From NCBI GenBank assembly GCA_019843655.1, contig JACDQD010000006.1, positions 21,842,246 to 21,906,245 on the forward strand: 64,000 nt of DNA, in the 5' to 3' direction. Shown in pieces: positions 1 to 12,615 of the stretch. The position numbers were made by a program, and so were the translations under genes. This DNA is from Lethocerus indicus (taxonomy: Eukaryota; Arthropoda; Insecta; Hemiptera; Belostomatidae). Under the pieces are notes generated by a model. That model made no database searches. It was not told the origin of the DNA and saw only the letters and a list, made by a program, of their open reading frames with translations. Each line of letters begins with the position of its first letter. Position 1 is the first letter of the stretch.

Positions 1-3000
1 GAGAAATTGGACCGGTCAAATATCGAAAAGAGAAAGTGCATTAAAAGAGAAAGGCTCGGGGAGGATTGAAAGAGTTCTGCATGGTAAGGTCTGAACTCGT
101 TAGCAAAGAATTTTTTGATAAGAAAAATTATAATACGGACCATAAGGAAATTGCGTTTCGGTTTTCCGATGGGAATCGGGCACAGAAATCGTCAAGATTT
201 CAGACATCGCAATGAAGTTTTTGAAAGTTGGGCTTGTCATTCCCAAACGAGGCTGAATTTTAGTTAACTAATTAATTGTGGGTACTAACGAGCAAATAAT
301 AAACAAATGTCACAATTGAGATAGCTCTCATGTTTAGTTTTCCCCTGAACTTAGTATTTATCTCTGATATCTAATCCGTTGATTGTAATAATAAATAACC
401 AATATACAGTACCTTTCTTTCGTTGCTATTAACAATTCTTGTTACTGGGTTAATCTCCCTGAATTGCGTTACAAAGCTATTCGATTCCAACCGAATTTCT
501 ATTGTTTTCTGCAGGTTTCTTGTTTATCTATTTGCCAGAAGAGTGTTTTTTGACCCTCTGCTCTCCTCCTACCGATTTGCGTGGGTAAAATCGTTGTAAA
601 TAGCTAAACCGTTTAAAAGATTCCAAGAACCGAATACACTAGAATAAACGAATAAATCTGATTTATATATTTAATTTCCGACTGTTTTATTTACAGTAAC
701 TACGTAAGGAATCAATGAATTTGTATACTTGATTCGACTACATCGAAAATATTAATTTTCAATACTGATATTACTCTGGAATATTAGAATTACTCCACTA
801 ACTCGAGTTTCATACAGTCGACGCTACACGCGGTTAATGCACAAAGCGAAAATACTTAGATATTTTACCATAACCTGTCTTATAATACAGTCTGAAATTT
901 CTAACGACACGGAAGTGTGTGCAAAGCACGGCCGTAACGCGCCCACACAAGCGTTTCTAAAGCTCATGCCGGACAACTCAGTTGCATAATTAAGTAGCCA
1001 TCAGCTGATTTCCAAAAGACTCGTTTCGTCGTTCCAGTTTGGATGGAAAGGTGGCTCCCCCCTCCCCTAAGGCCGGATCCGGACGCGTGCTACAGCATGC
1101 ATTAATGCGAACGCCGTCGAAGCAAAGGAGTATGTTCCCTCTCGCGGCAACAGCCAATAGGTCATCCGAGCCTCTTTCTGCCTCCTCCGACGGACTCTTG
1201 GGCAACGTTTCGGACTGGGGAAAGTTTATCGCGAATTCAATTGCGGGGGTTCCACCGTTCAGCATACGTTGAAGAAACGCCTTTTAAAGCTGCAACATTT
1301 CACAAAGAATCCTAACATCTAATTTGTCGAGAGCTAAAAGAGCTCGGAAAGTTTGGCGATTGTAATATTTCTGAGGAATTCAACGGATTCACGCATTAGT
1401 AGCGAAAAACTTGAAGCAATTAAAAACACCCCCACCCAATGCCATTTAAATTGTTTATGTGGACCAACAAAAATTATTTATTTGAATGAGATTGCATGGA
1501 TGATGGCGAAAACCTATAACCGGTCATATGGAAAGAAAAACAGAAATATAATATTCCAGGATATTCGAATTTTTCTGAATATAACTCATCAGAGCTGAAA
1601 GGTTTGCCTCGAAGTTGGTATTCGCCGACTGAAGGACTCCCCTCCCCGCAAAATGCAGCCTTTCTGCATCGCGTACAGTCATTCGACCTTCTGGTTTTCC
1701 CCCCGAGGCGTTTTGCGGTCTTCAACCTACATATTGAGCCGATTCACTGGACACAATTATTCTGTTTACAATCCGCGCAACATTAAAACTCGCTCGGAAA
1801 CCATTAAGAAATGACGATGGACGAATCGAAGGACCTCGGATTTCGGCTGCGAATTTTCTCGATTGGATGTTTTCTCCGAGCTCACGTCCTTCTAGAGATT
1901 TATATTAGGAATCAATTAGTGACAGGTCTCGCATTATGTTGTACTGTCAAATAATCTGGGAGCGATTGTCATTTAAACCCCAGACGTTCATTCACATTTC
2001 ATATTACGACAGTGCCTTGCGAAATAAGGCCAGTTTCAAAAAGACATGGATTGTTTAAATATTCCCTCTATTTTACGTATTTAATTATGAACATTATAAT
2101 AACAAATGGCATTACATTGACAATTAAAAGTGAACTGTACAGAATTTAAAAAGCGCATAATGGGGTACGTAACTATTAAAAAATATTGCAACTGCGAAAA
2201 ATCAATTCAACAGGGTTCGTGAACCCTTGATAGAGCGTTGAAATGGAATTCGTGACATTTGAAAACGATTATTAAAGGAAATGAGTTAAAAACCAGTTAT
2301 GGTAATAACCAATTCGAAAATAAATCGAACGGAGAACAATGCTTTATTCAGCGATGGAGTGAAAGTCTATCGCAGTGATGTGTAACATTGTTTAGTGACA
2401 CAATGGCTTTGGAAATAAGGAAATTGGGGGACCCGAATCAACCGTACTTTTGACTGTAAAAGGCACGTCTTGAATGACTATAAATAAATGTTCTGGAAGG
2501 ATGTTAATATATATAAGGTGTTCTTGATTTTAATTGGGATCAGTGTATTGCACAGTACTTCAATCGCATCGTTACGTATATCCGTTTCCTTTATTTTGTT
2601 CGTAACTAAAAGGAAGTGCTAACGGAAAATTTTAAATAAATTCATAAATCCATAAAATTCTGTTATTTAATGGCGCGGCCGCCAGTCCATTCTTAGTTGT
2701 AGTCTCAATAAAAAATTAACGAAAATACGGTAAAATAAACTATCAGTTCATGAATTTGAGACATTCACGAAAATTAAATTAACCGATTATATAAAAAAGA
2801 AACAAAGACTACACGGAAAAAAAAATTCCTGTACCTAGTTTAAAATATTTGATTCTACAAAATCTCAGGCTGCCAACAGATGTCAGATAAAAGATTCATT
2901 GTTTTTTAAATTGAAAAAATATTTTTTATTATTAAAACAATGGCCACTATTTACTCTTAACGAAACACTCCAAAAAATGTAAAAACGGTGAACTAAAAAT

Positions 3001-4333
3001 AAACCATCGGATAAATACATTCGCGCGTCATAACGAATTCAGATTGTTGTCTGGTGTACCGTTGTCAATGCAACGTGAACGACCGTGTATTTAAAATGTT
3101 AATCCGCGTATGACCGCAGTTATTTGTTCGAGTGCCGCCCAGGCCATTCCCCCCGAACCGGAGATTAACTTCCAACACCCGCAGCGAGCCTAATCTAATA
3201 AGCTGCATTCTCTAACAATGCAACGCCCTGTGGCCCTCTCTGACCTTCCATCGGGGCAACGGATTCGGATTCGTTAACAAAACATCTACGGTCTAATACG
3301 GCAATACCGTACGGACGTTTGAAGTGTGCCGGAAAAAGGAAGAAAATCCAAACTCTTAAGCTTTTAAATTTGAGCCTGTTCTAAACGCCGCCAGCCAGGC
3401 CAACGAGCAGCATCTGAGTCGTTCGCAAACAGGCGGTAGGAGCAACTAATTACTGGTCATTTCGTTGGCCATAAATGGAAAAATGGAAACCGTTACAAAC
3501 CCCGAGTGAGTTTGACCGTTTACCGACCATTACTCGGTTATTCACCACTGCCCGAACAGCAGTCTGGCAAAAGGGATATTTGTTGTGGAAAAAAATATGT
3601 AAAAAAAAAGATTCGATACACCGCTATACTCAAAGGAACACAAACTCGTTCCCAAAATTTAATAGATTACAGATAGCAAACGGCATTTAACGGACAGTGA
3701 AAGTTCAGGCGTACCAATTTAAAGTTCCGAACAGTCCAAGCGAGATGTTTGAACTTGATCGAAACAAACTTATCAAATATACTGACGCTGCTCTTATCAG
3801 GGAACGTTTTGATATCCGCTCGAATTACACGAACAATACTGTATTTCTGCAAATGTGCGCAGTCTCGTGCGAGGTAAATGAAACATGAAATGCTAACACG
3901 TACCGAAATATAAAGGTTTAGGAAAAACCGCCCAACTTCGCGTTTACGTGCCATCGCTAAACCGCCTTTTTATAGTGTATAAATGAAGGCGCGAATAAAG
4001 AAAACACACAAAAGTAATGACACACTGTGCGATAAAATAAATTGCAAGCTTCACCCGCGCTCGCTCCACAATGTGTAGACGACAGTAATGACAATTCGCG
4101 AGTGACTCACACGGCCTTTCAAAACGCTTAATTCGTATTATTACATCGCGGGACACCGTAACTCTCACGGACACGTTTCTTCTTGACATTTTCGGTGAAC
4201 TCGACGCCACGGAGTTAAGGAACTCACGATTTCAAGTTGAAATTAAAGAAGGCAGGCATTCTATTCTGCAACGTATAAAGGAAAAAATAAACTATAATGA
4301 AGCATTTAGAGGTTTTTAGTTTTGTTCATATTT

Positions 4334-4335
<2 letters not shown>
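1..4335. other. No gene recognised
   Basis: CpG-normal, AT-leaning sequence with a short GC-richer patch at about 1.03-1.27 kb, which creates overlapping open frames on both strands. Those frames have no recognisable domain and mirror each other, the usual sign of chance frames in GC-rich DNA. It may belong to the ELL first intron. Confidence 0.5.

Positions 4336-4376
<41 letters not shown>
4336..4376. repeat. (AT)20 microsatellite
   Basis: Uninterrupted AT dinucleotides followed by ACACA. Confidence 0.97.
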
Positions 4377-4381
<5 letters not shown>

Positions 4382-7300
4382 TATATATTTTGTTACAGCA
4401 CTCAATCTAGTATTTAATACTGAAAATCTATTAATGATTTACACTTAAATGACTTCAAATTATATGGAGAAATAATATTTTTATATTAATTTCCATGCAC
4501 GAGAAATATAAGAGGCCATAAATATTTTTGTTTCTTTAGTTACAAGGACAACAACAAAGAGATGAGCTTATAGTTCCGGCAGTTCAATTGGTTTTAACGA
4601 CGCAACAAGGAAAAGAGATGATCCAATGTGCATCATTCCGTTTAATACTGGAGATAACGACATTTTTTAATATTTTCCTTCGAGTATCGTCCATTGCTAT
4701 GTGTATAGCCGGCGTTGGTCCGATATAGCGAACAAGATTTTCCAGAGTAGTCTGAACAAGTCAGTCAGATAAATATTGACACGTCAATGCATCACGATTA
4801 GCACATTTCATCATACATTTGACAAGCTTTATCAATCGACGGCAAATAAACAAGGAAAACAGAAATTTCAATTCTCTTGCGAATTAATCCTCGCTTCGTA
4901 GTTTTCCCTAGATGGTCGATATTCCGGAGTGACGCGCGCAGCGGCGAGTCCGTGACTAATTAACTCATTACTTTCGAGGAAGCGGACGTCATAAATATGT
5001 TTCTAAAACGGCACAAGAGTGTCCAGTTGTGCTCCTTATTCTCGCTCTCGGAGAACTAATTACGTATATAGCTCGATAGACGTCAGTCCGTTTAGAATTA
5101 AGCCCGGTTGTGTAGAGGACGGGCTCCACTCTACAGCTCTATTCAACCGTCGGCGGAATGAGGTCTCCAGTTAATTATTTTCGTAATCCGCAATCGGATG
5201 GCATTAAATCAGCTGAGTTTTTCAAAATTATCAGCTTCTCCAATACTACGATGACTTTCTCTTGTTCTATTCTTACCGAGATAAGATATTTAAGCGATAT
5301 AATAAATATAAGGAATGAAGGCACAATTATTATCAATGTACATTAATAAGGGGCCGCGATAGCACAACCGCACGACGGCTGCTGGTTTGACACCAGCTCC
5401 ATATTCTAACCGTTACAATTGTATCTCACATCCAATCTCAATCCTACCAATATGTCCCACCCTCCTGTGAACGACACGAGTCCTCCAACTTGGCTTTCAC
5501 GTCAACCTTGGGTTGTTTGTTTATAGTAAGTATTAGTACCTGATGGATTCGTCCAATTAGTCAACACGTTGTATAAACCTCATACAAAAATTACCAAAAT
5601 TACTATTCATTTGAATAATTATTGACATTTCCAATTAGTCATGAAGTACCTCGACATTAATTGCATATGACACTAGTTAGATCATTCCACTATGACCTAA
5701 AACCATAAACTAGGTAACATTTTGTAATAGTGAGAAGAGAAAAAAAAAGAATTGTTCCATTTTATTCCGACTTCTAAATTAGTAGCGGTAAAGAAATGGC
5801 ACAATATTCGACTGAGAAGCAATTAGAGCCTTAATTAGAACAAATGTTCGATTATTCATACGAATTAAATTAAAGCAACTTTCACTTGAACAGAGGAGGA
5901 AGCTACGATTCCGAATAACACGGCATTCCTCGTGTTCAACTCCTTCGTTTTAGATTGCCCTCCTTGATAGTATCATTTTATTTTATTCTTGTAAAATAAT
6001 GAAATTCAATCACCCGTTATTCAATTTCCCGTAATGGAAGAATTTTGAAAAATTATTTCACTATTCTTGACAAGGAGACGGAATATTCTAGACAAATTGA
6101 AACAAATTTTTAATTGTTGCCACGCAAAAGGCCCCCTTAAGTGTTGGCGGGTGTTTCGCCCCCAAAAAAGAGACTACTACTATAAAGGTAACTTGAACCG
6201 AAATAAAGCGGTTTGAAAAAGGAGTACACGGCGCAGGTTTTTTTTTTACTTGGGCCCCACGAAAGAACGGGAGAGGGGACGCGGTAGTCTAAAAACCTAC
6301 ATAGAAAGACCAATCGCGTCGCTGGGTGAGATACTATAGCCATAAACACGAATGGACGGGCCCGACTGAAATAGTCACAGCGGGCCGACTACTACCACTT
6401 ACACGGCACCAGTGTTAAAATCGTCTATCGGCAAATCGTTTTACAACAGTCAATCGCACGAATACGACACTCGGGCACGAGATATCACGTAGCCAATAAA
6501 TACTCCGAACATCTATACGATTCGCAAGGCATTGGAGGGAGATGTAAAACACTTTGTCAGTCATAATATTCGGCGCAATTTAATTTTAAAAAGTACTTTT
6601 TTATAACGTGTTAGCGAGCTATTAATCATTCTGAGCAATGAAGATAATGGACAAAATGTGTAGCGCCAGTATTAAAAGTAAAAAGCATTAATTTTATAAT
6701 GTATGAAGTAAATGGATTAAGATTTCCTGTTACACCAGAGCTGTTGAATTGGCCCCAAGTCGAAAGAGCGTAATGTATTTTGGGCTAATAATTAATTCCA
6801 GATATCAGTAACCAATTTCCGAACAAACGAAATACTACAAAACTTCAATTAAATATTAATTCGACAACTGAAACAGCTACTTTCTCAATAGCCATGAAGT
6901 CTCGCTATCCCAGGATAAAAAATAACAGGGGATCTGGTTTATTTTAAAAGTAAAATATTCTAGAAAGCTTCGCCCGTTGTTCCGTATTCAAAGTCGGCCT
7001 TTGTGTAGGGAGAAGAAGTTGTGAATGCATTGAAAGGGGAGGTACCCCCGACGATTGTAGGGGGTTGTAGGTACTTTTCAACAGCTGTTCTTCCCTTTGC
7101 AAGCAGTAGGTGGTCTCTACAAAGGGGCGTCCAAAAATAAATCGTGACTTGACTGTGAAATAATTTTCAGACATCCCTTGATGCCTAAGTTACGCAGGAT
7201 CTTTTCGGAATGAATACACCACGGCAAGAGAGATGGCAGAAAATAATTGTAATTCAAATTCTGGAATATTCTTCGAGAGCACTTGTATAAGTTAATTAAT

Positions 7301-9553
7301 AGGACATTTTATTTCCCTACGAATATCCTGACCTCATTACTACACTGTCCTAAATGTAATAAATTAAATCTTAATTTTGGTCGAAATTTTACTTTTGTAA
7401 TCAACAAAATCTTGAGTCTTCTGTCCAAGAAGACTTTCTCTTAGGTGCTGAAAACCCTTTCGATTTAAGTTAAATGACACACCGAAATCCATAACTAAGT
7501 ACGATAACTAAGACCCAACAATGCAAATACTGTAAAAATTATAAAGTCATCTCTAAACGTAGTCACGACACGATAGTGTCAGGAATGCAAACGAGTTCAG
7601 TACATTTCGAATTTGTAAAGCTTACAAATGACTAATCAACCGATTTTATCGATTGATCTGACTTGCGACCTCAAACATTAGAAGTGAAAGGTCTTACAAA
7701 CTTTTCCATACATTTATAATCGCTCTTATTATTCCTAACAGTGGCCAGATAAGAGCGCTGTGAAATGCTAACGAGTCATACAGTTAATTCAGTTGTGATC
7801 AACAGGTGGGCAGTAACGGGCGCTAATAATATGGGGAGCGACATTAGTAACGACTAATGACTAATAAAAACGAATCAAAGTGTAGGAATAGCAATTCGTA
7901 CTTACCCCTTCGTTTCCCTGAAACTGTATAGTAGGAGTTTGGCTGCACTTATTCTGTAACAAAGAAATAAACAATAATTAGCATACTTTGTTCAGGGCTT
8001 AAATCAGTTAACAAATATTAAACTAATTCTGCCTTCTTAAAATATCTCCTGCAAGACTGCCTGAAAATAGAACCATTTTACGAGATATACACCAAAATGA
8101 TAATCATAGACACAATCGTCAAGAACAGGAAGGATGAACCTGGCGATCGGGTCCTGTGTAAGCCATGCAACGAAATTGAATCCGCCTACTCTCCAATTAT
8201 TGTCAATCAACCTTCAGTTTTTAGCCTTCGAAAGCATTTCTGGTTTTCAAAGTATCGGGCGCACTGCTATTAGGTTTTCAAGCTAACCGAGACATCAATC
8301 TAATAGCAGTCGGGATCGTAATGGGAACACCTCAAGGTCTCAATTTAACAAAAACTGCAAGAAACAAGGAAAGTGAATCATGATTTTCTTCGAGTTTACT
8401 GTAAGGATTACTTGTACATCGGTGAAATACACAGATAATTAATTACGATAAAGGAGGTGTCTGAATATCCAGTTCAGAAACGAAATATACTATCAATCAC
8501 ACTTTAAAAACACAATATATTAAAGTTACATTTACAATCAATGTACAATGGGAAAATATTATATGTTGATCTTATTTTACAAGGAATACATTCCACAATG
8601 ACAACGATATATTATCTCAAATTGGGGTGAACCGATAAGGCGAAAACAAACAGAAAGCCGAGAACACAAACCGCAGCTACCACAACAATATCGAAACATG
8701 AAAAATTCAAGTTTTCAGGATCATGTATAACCGTCAATATTTATTGGGATTTTATTAATTTTTGCATGAACCTAATCAGGAATTTGTTCTGCAATATTAC
8801 AAAACTAATAAACAGTACAAGTAAAGTTCAAAAATAAGAACAGTTAAAGCCCTAGATTCAATCACAATCCTTTGTACAATTACAGAAATGAAACTTAATA
8901 TTATCATTACAAAAAATACAGATTTATAAACAAACGATATTGCGAAACTAAAAAACATAAAGTTTTATTTTTGTAGGTTGGACCATGTATCATGTAGAAT
9001 TATAATCAAACAAAGATGTATGCTTAGTGAATTATTTGCTTTATGAATCCCTTTAATATTTATACCTGGGGTACTATATCGAAATGCGACATACGTTACT
9101 TATGAGTTAACGTCCATTGTACACGGAGACATTTTTAGCATCTGGATTCTTATAAAATATTTACAATCGGAGATCCAGACGAAATACGATCGGAACATGT
9201 ATTTTCAAATCCGATTCTCACCGCGGTATTATTTATCTACAAAAGCGTCACTTTCTCTGCGAGCCGCAAAGGAGAAAGTGAAATGCGACAAAATGAATTT
9301 AGCGCCTGGAGTGATTAAGGAGACTGGGTCAGGATTAGTTGCATCTTTCCGTTAACGACTTTTGCGGGTCCGGGACATGGGGCACAAAAAATAGAAATCT
9401 AACACCGCCGGCTCTGGGAAATGAAACGGATCTCACCGCGCCAAGTAACGGTAAGACCGGGTGAACGGAAAAAGGAAGGAACAATGAGAGAGTAATGGGG
9501 CTTAGGGGGAACGAGGAGTAGGACGCCAGTGAAAGTATTGTCACGGTAGCAAT

Positions 9554-9555
<2 letters not shown>
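4377..9555. other. No gene recognised
   Basis: Noncoding-looking sequence. A moderately GC-rich stretch at 4.9-5.15 kb contains ACTAATTAACTCATTA-type homeodomain core sites. An inverted repeat at 8.26-8.31 kb is listed separately. No conserved protein segment was seen on either strand. Confidence 0.5.
8263..8310. repeat. Perfect 11-bp inverted repeat with 26-nt loop
   Basis: ACTGCTATTAG at 8,263-8,273 is perfectly complementary to CTAATAGCAGT at 8,300-8,310. One G:T and two A:T pairs can extend the stem inward. It could fold as RNA, but it is shorter than a typical pre-miRNA stem. Confidence 0.7.

Positions 9556-9630
<75 letters not shown>
9556..9630. repeat. (TA)37 microsatellite
   Basis: 75 bp of uninterrupted TA, ending at GCGATG. 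It produces a spurious Ile-Tyr repeat in the minus-strand frame across it. Confidence 0.97.
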
Positions 9631-9633
<3 letters not shown>

Positions 9634-12250
9634 ATGTATCAATAGTGAATGAGGAGCTTTCACTCATATCCGGATTCATCTGATTTATGAAGAAACAGGC
9701 TATATTCCTTTGCCGAATTGAAGACGAGCAAACCACGAACACGCCTCTGAAGAGAAAGGAAATGGGGCTTGGCAACTGCAGCCGACTCCACTCAACTACT
9801 TCCGTTCTGTAGGAATCGTTGAGGAGTATAATCTGTTCTGATGCAGGTCCATTAACTACGTCCATTTTCCCCATCCTCCCATTCCGTGTAATGAGATTTA
9901 ATTCTCAATACCCTAACCGCTCCCAGAAATATCTTTCTTTTTAAATTTCCAGTTCGGCGTTCCACATTAGTCTCCAGATGGTCAACGCAAACTGGGCTTA
10001 GGTTATTAAGTTTACACAGACACGTAAGACAGGAACTATTTACGTCGTAATCAGGTGAGTAACAACGATATCTTTTAGTTGCCATTAGTAATAAGGAATC
10101 TTTTGAATTTTATATTTATATATGTTACGAATGTAAAAATTTTCGGTGAAATGAAATTTCCACCATCCTACTACCCAGCCATCTGTTGTATATTTTTAGA
10201 TTCACATAATCAAATTATAAGGGAAAGATGACATTGAACACAGTCACTGACAAAGGTTAAAAGCAGACGTTAGCGTCTGCGTTCTAAGTAAACTGAAAGG
10301 AGGTAATTAATCTTTGATGGTGAAATATTCACAAGAAGGAAACTTGGGTGTTTTCCATAATCCCTCTCCGTAAGCGTCCGCGGACACTTCACTGAAACGG
10401 AACGAAATGTTCTCAGCAGAGCCCAGAAATATTTCCTAGATCGCTATTTATAGAGGACGTGTTTCATAACGGAAACTGTACCACGAATAAAAATGCGATT
10501 TTCATACAAGTAAAAAGCTCGTGCTAGCGCTTCTCGTCCTAAGGACGAGGCGACGTTCACACGAACTCATCGTAATGGTTCACTCACGAAAAAGTCGTAC
10601 TATCTGTCCACTAACTGGGAAAGCCCGTGTTACCAGCTCATTATTATATTTCACGCTTCAAACATGTGCAGTACTGACGCGATGCGTAGGAACTGCGTTA
10701 GTCTATTACTGAAGAAGAGAGCCGTATCCGCCTAGCGAAAAAAAACTTACGGAATCCATGCAAAAATCCCAAGAATTTTGCTCTCAAATAATTACGGGTT
10801 AGATGAATAATAATGTAAGTTTTCTTCCCAGTAAATATTTGCAGCTAGAACTAGAATCCAGAGATATCGGGCTATTTTAAGAAGGCTAGCGGAAATCACA
10901 GGAAGGTTTACAGTTCGAAAATCGCAGTAACGTTCCGAGAGGGGGTTGGGGGGACACTTTCTATTCGAGGCGAATACGAGGGGGAAACTCGTCCGGGTTT
11001 ACGGTGTTGTCACGACAACAGTGTCGCACCGGTTGCATCATCAGATAATGAGAGTGTCTCTTGCGTCCGAACGAGCCCTTCCAAGGCGTCGCCGGGAGAA
11101 AGGGGGCCGCGGTAATCCGACTTGTCCGACCGTAACTTTCTCCAAGGGCACCGTGTTCTTCAATGACGTCCCCCACCTCGCCCGCGCCACGATTCAATGA
11201 TCGACTGTAATCGACGCCCTTTTCCTACCTCTCCGGCCCCCTATTGTGATACCCGGCCGACCCCCCCCCCCCATTGTCAGGTCGTCAACTTCAACTGCGT
11301 TCGTCCTCGCTAATCGAACCCTTAATAGGTTTCACCCTCCTATAAATGGCGCGTCATACAAGGGCACTGGATGGGCTTTTCGGATTAATATTAAACAAAA
11401 GCGTGCATGCTCTGACATGATAGTTCATTATATGACATAATGTCCAGAAGCCGAAATATAACTTTTAGTTATATGAATTTTGTTCCTATTATTGTTGAAT
11501 ATATGAATTCAATTTGATGAACTCTCCCTTGTTGTATTTTGAGGTTTATATTACCAGGTTTATGTATCATAAAACAGATCTATTGTACAAAAATAATTAA
11601 AATCTATAGCTGAGACACTAGGTTTGACAATCAAATGGGAAATTTTAAGCAAGAAACTAACTCTGATTTACCATTGTGTACGGACTTATGCAATCTTAAT
11701 GATTGTTATCCATCACAAGAAGGATTTTTTAATTAAAATTTTGATTTCACCGTTAAGATGTAATGTACAATCGTTTCAGTCATTCATAAAACACATTAAT
11801 TATTGTACACTCGTGTACATCGATTTCAGAGTTTCCTTTAACCGGAATATAATTGCATCATTACACTAGTTAGACTATGGAAATAGAATCGCCCAGCCCC
11901 ACCGTCATTACAGCGAGAATGACACAATAGTATGTCACTATTACTGAAATTTGTTTTTAAAGAAATGCCGTATGTTGATTTCATTCGACAGCAAGGAAAT
12001 CCGTATAACACGCCGATTCGTCATAACAATTTTTATCGCGTCATCGAATTCCAGTTAATGCCAGGTAGCAAAAAATGTCACCAGCTCAACACTCTGAAAG
12101 CTAAACTGTAATTGATTCGCGTCATCCGATCATGACAATGAAAAAGAAAATAGGCTATAAACAGTGTTTACGATAAATAGGATGAATAGTTATTTATGGA
12201 GTTACACGTCCATTAACGGGGGCGCTAAGTTGAATTTATATAAGTTGAAC

Positions 12251-12252
<2 letters not shown>
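9631..12252. other. No gene recognised
   Basis: CpG-rich patches at 10.95-11.35 kb include a run of 12 C at 11,261-11,272 and a near-palindrome GTTGTCACGACAAC at about 11.0 kb. Frames on both strands are mirror frames of GC-rich DNA with no recognisable domain. Confidence 0.5.

Positions 12253-12328
<76 letters not shown>
12253..12328. repeat. Compound (AT)21(GT)17 microsatellite
   Basis: AT repeats from 12,253 to 12,294 pass directly into GT repeats to 12,328. It is highly likely to be length-polymorphic. Confidence 0.97.
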
Positions 12329-12331
<3 letters not shown>

Positions 12332-12566
12332 ATAAATACTTTTCGTCTCACACACATTGAAACCATAATTCGATTATGAAGTACATACAAACATTCTTTC
12401 ATTCACAAATCAACAAAAAAAAAGTATTTTCTCAAGCTTTTGACTTCCGCATTATCTTACCCAGAACTTGGTAATGTATGCGTTTAGTTTATCGAAGCTC
12501 GAAATAGGGAAGGAAAAGGAGCTGTTAAGACGGAATAAGGCGAACTCCTAACGCGGATAGGCAGAC

Positions 12567-12615
12567 GAGAGAGAGATGGAGAGAGAGAGGTGGAGAGAGA
12601 GAGAGAGAGAGAGAG
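12567..12615. repeat. (GA)n purine tract
   Basis: About 49 bp of GA repeats broken by ATGG and GGTGG. Such GAGA tracts bind GAGA factor in some insects, but no promoter is evident beside it. Confidence 0.9.

Noticed and set aside
5344..5400. GC-rich stretch ending GGTTTGACACCAGC, briefly considered as a tRNA
   Set aside because: Only a 3-4 bp T-arm-like match. No acceptor stem, D arm or anticodon arm.
9335..9874. 179-codon minus-strand open frame with an Ile-Tyr repeat
   Set aside because: The repeat is the (TA)37 microsatellite read in frame, and the flanks match nothing. A chance frame.
12164..12379. Open frame with Ile-Tyr then Cys-Val repeats
   Set aside because: Entirely the translation of the AT/GT microsatellite.
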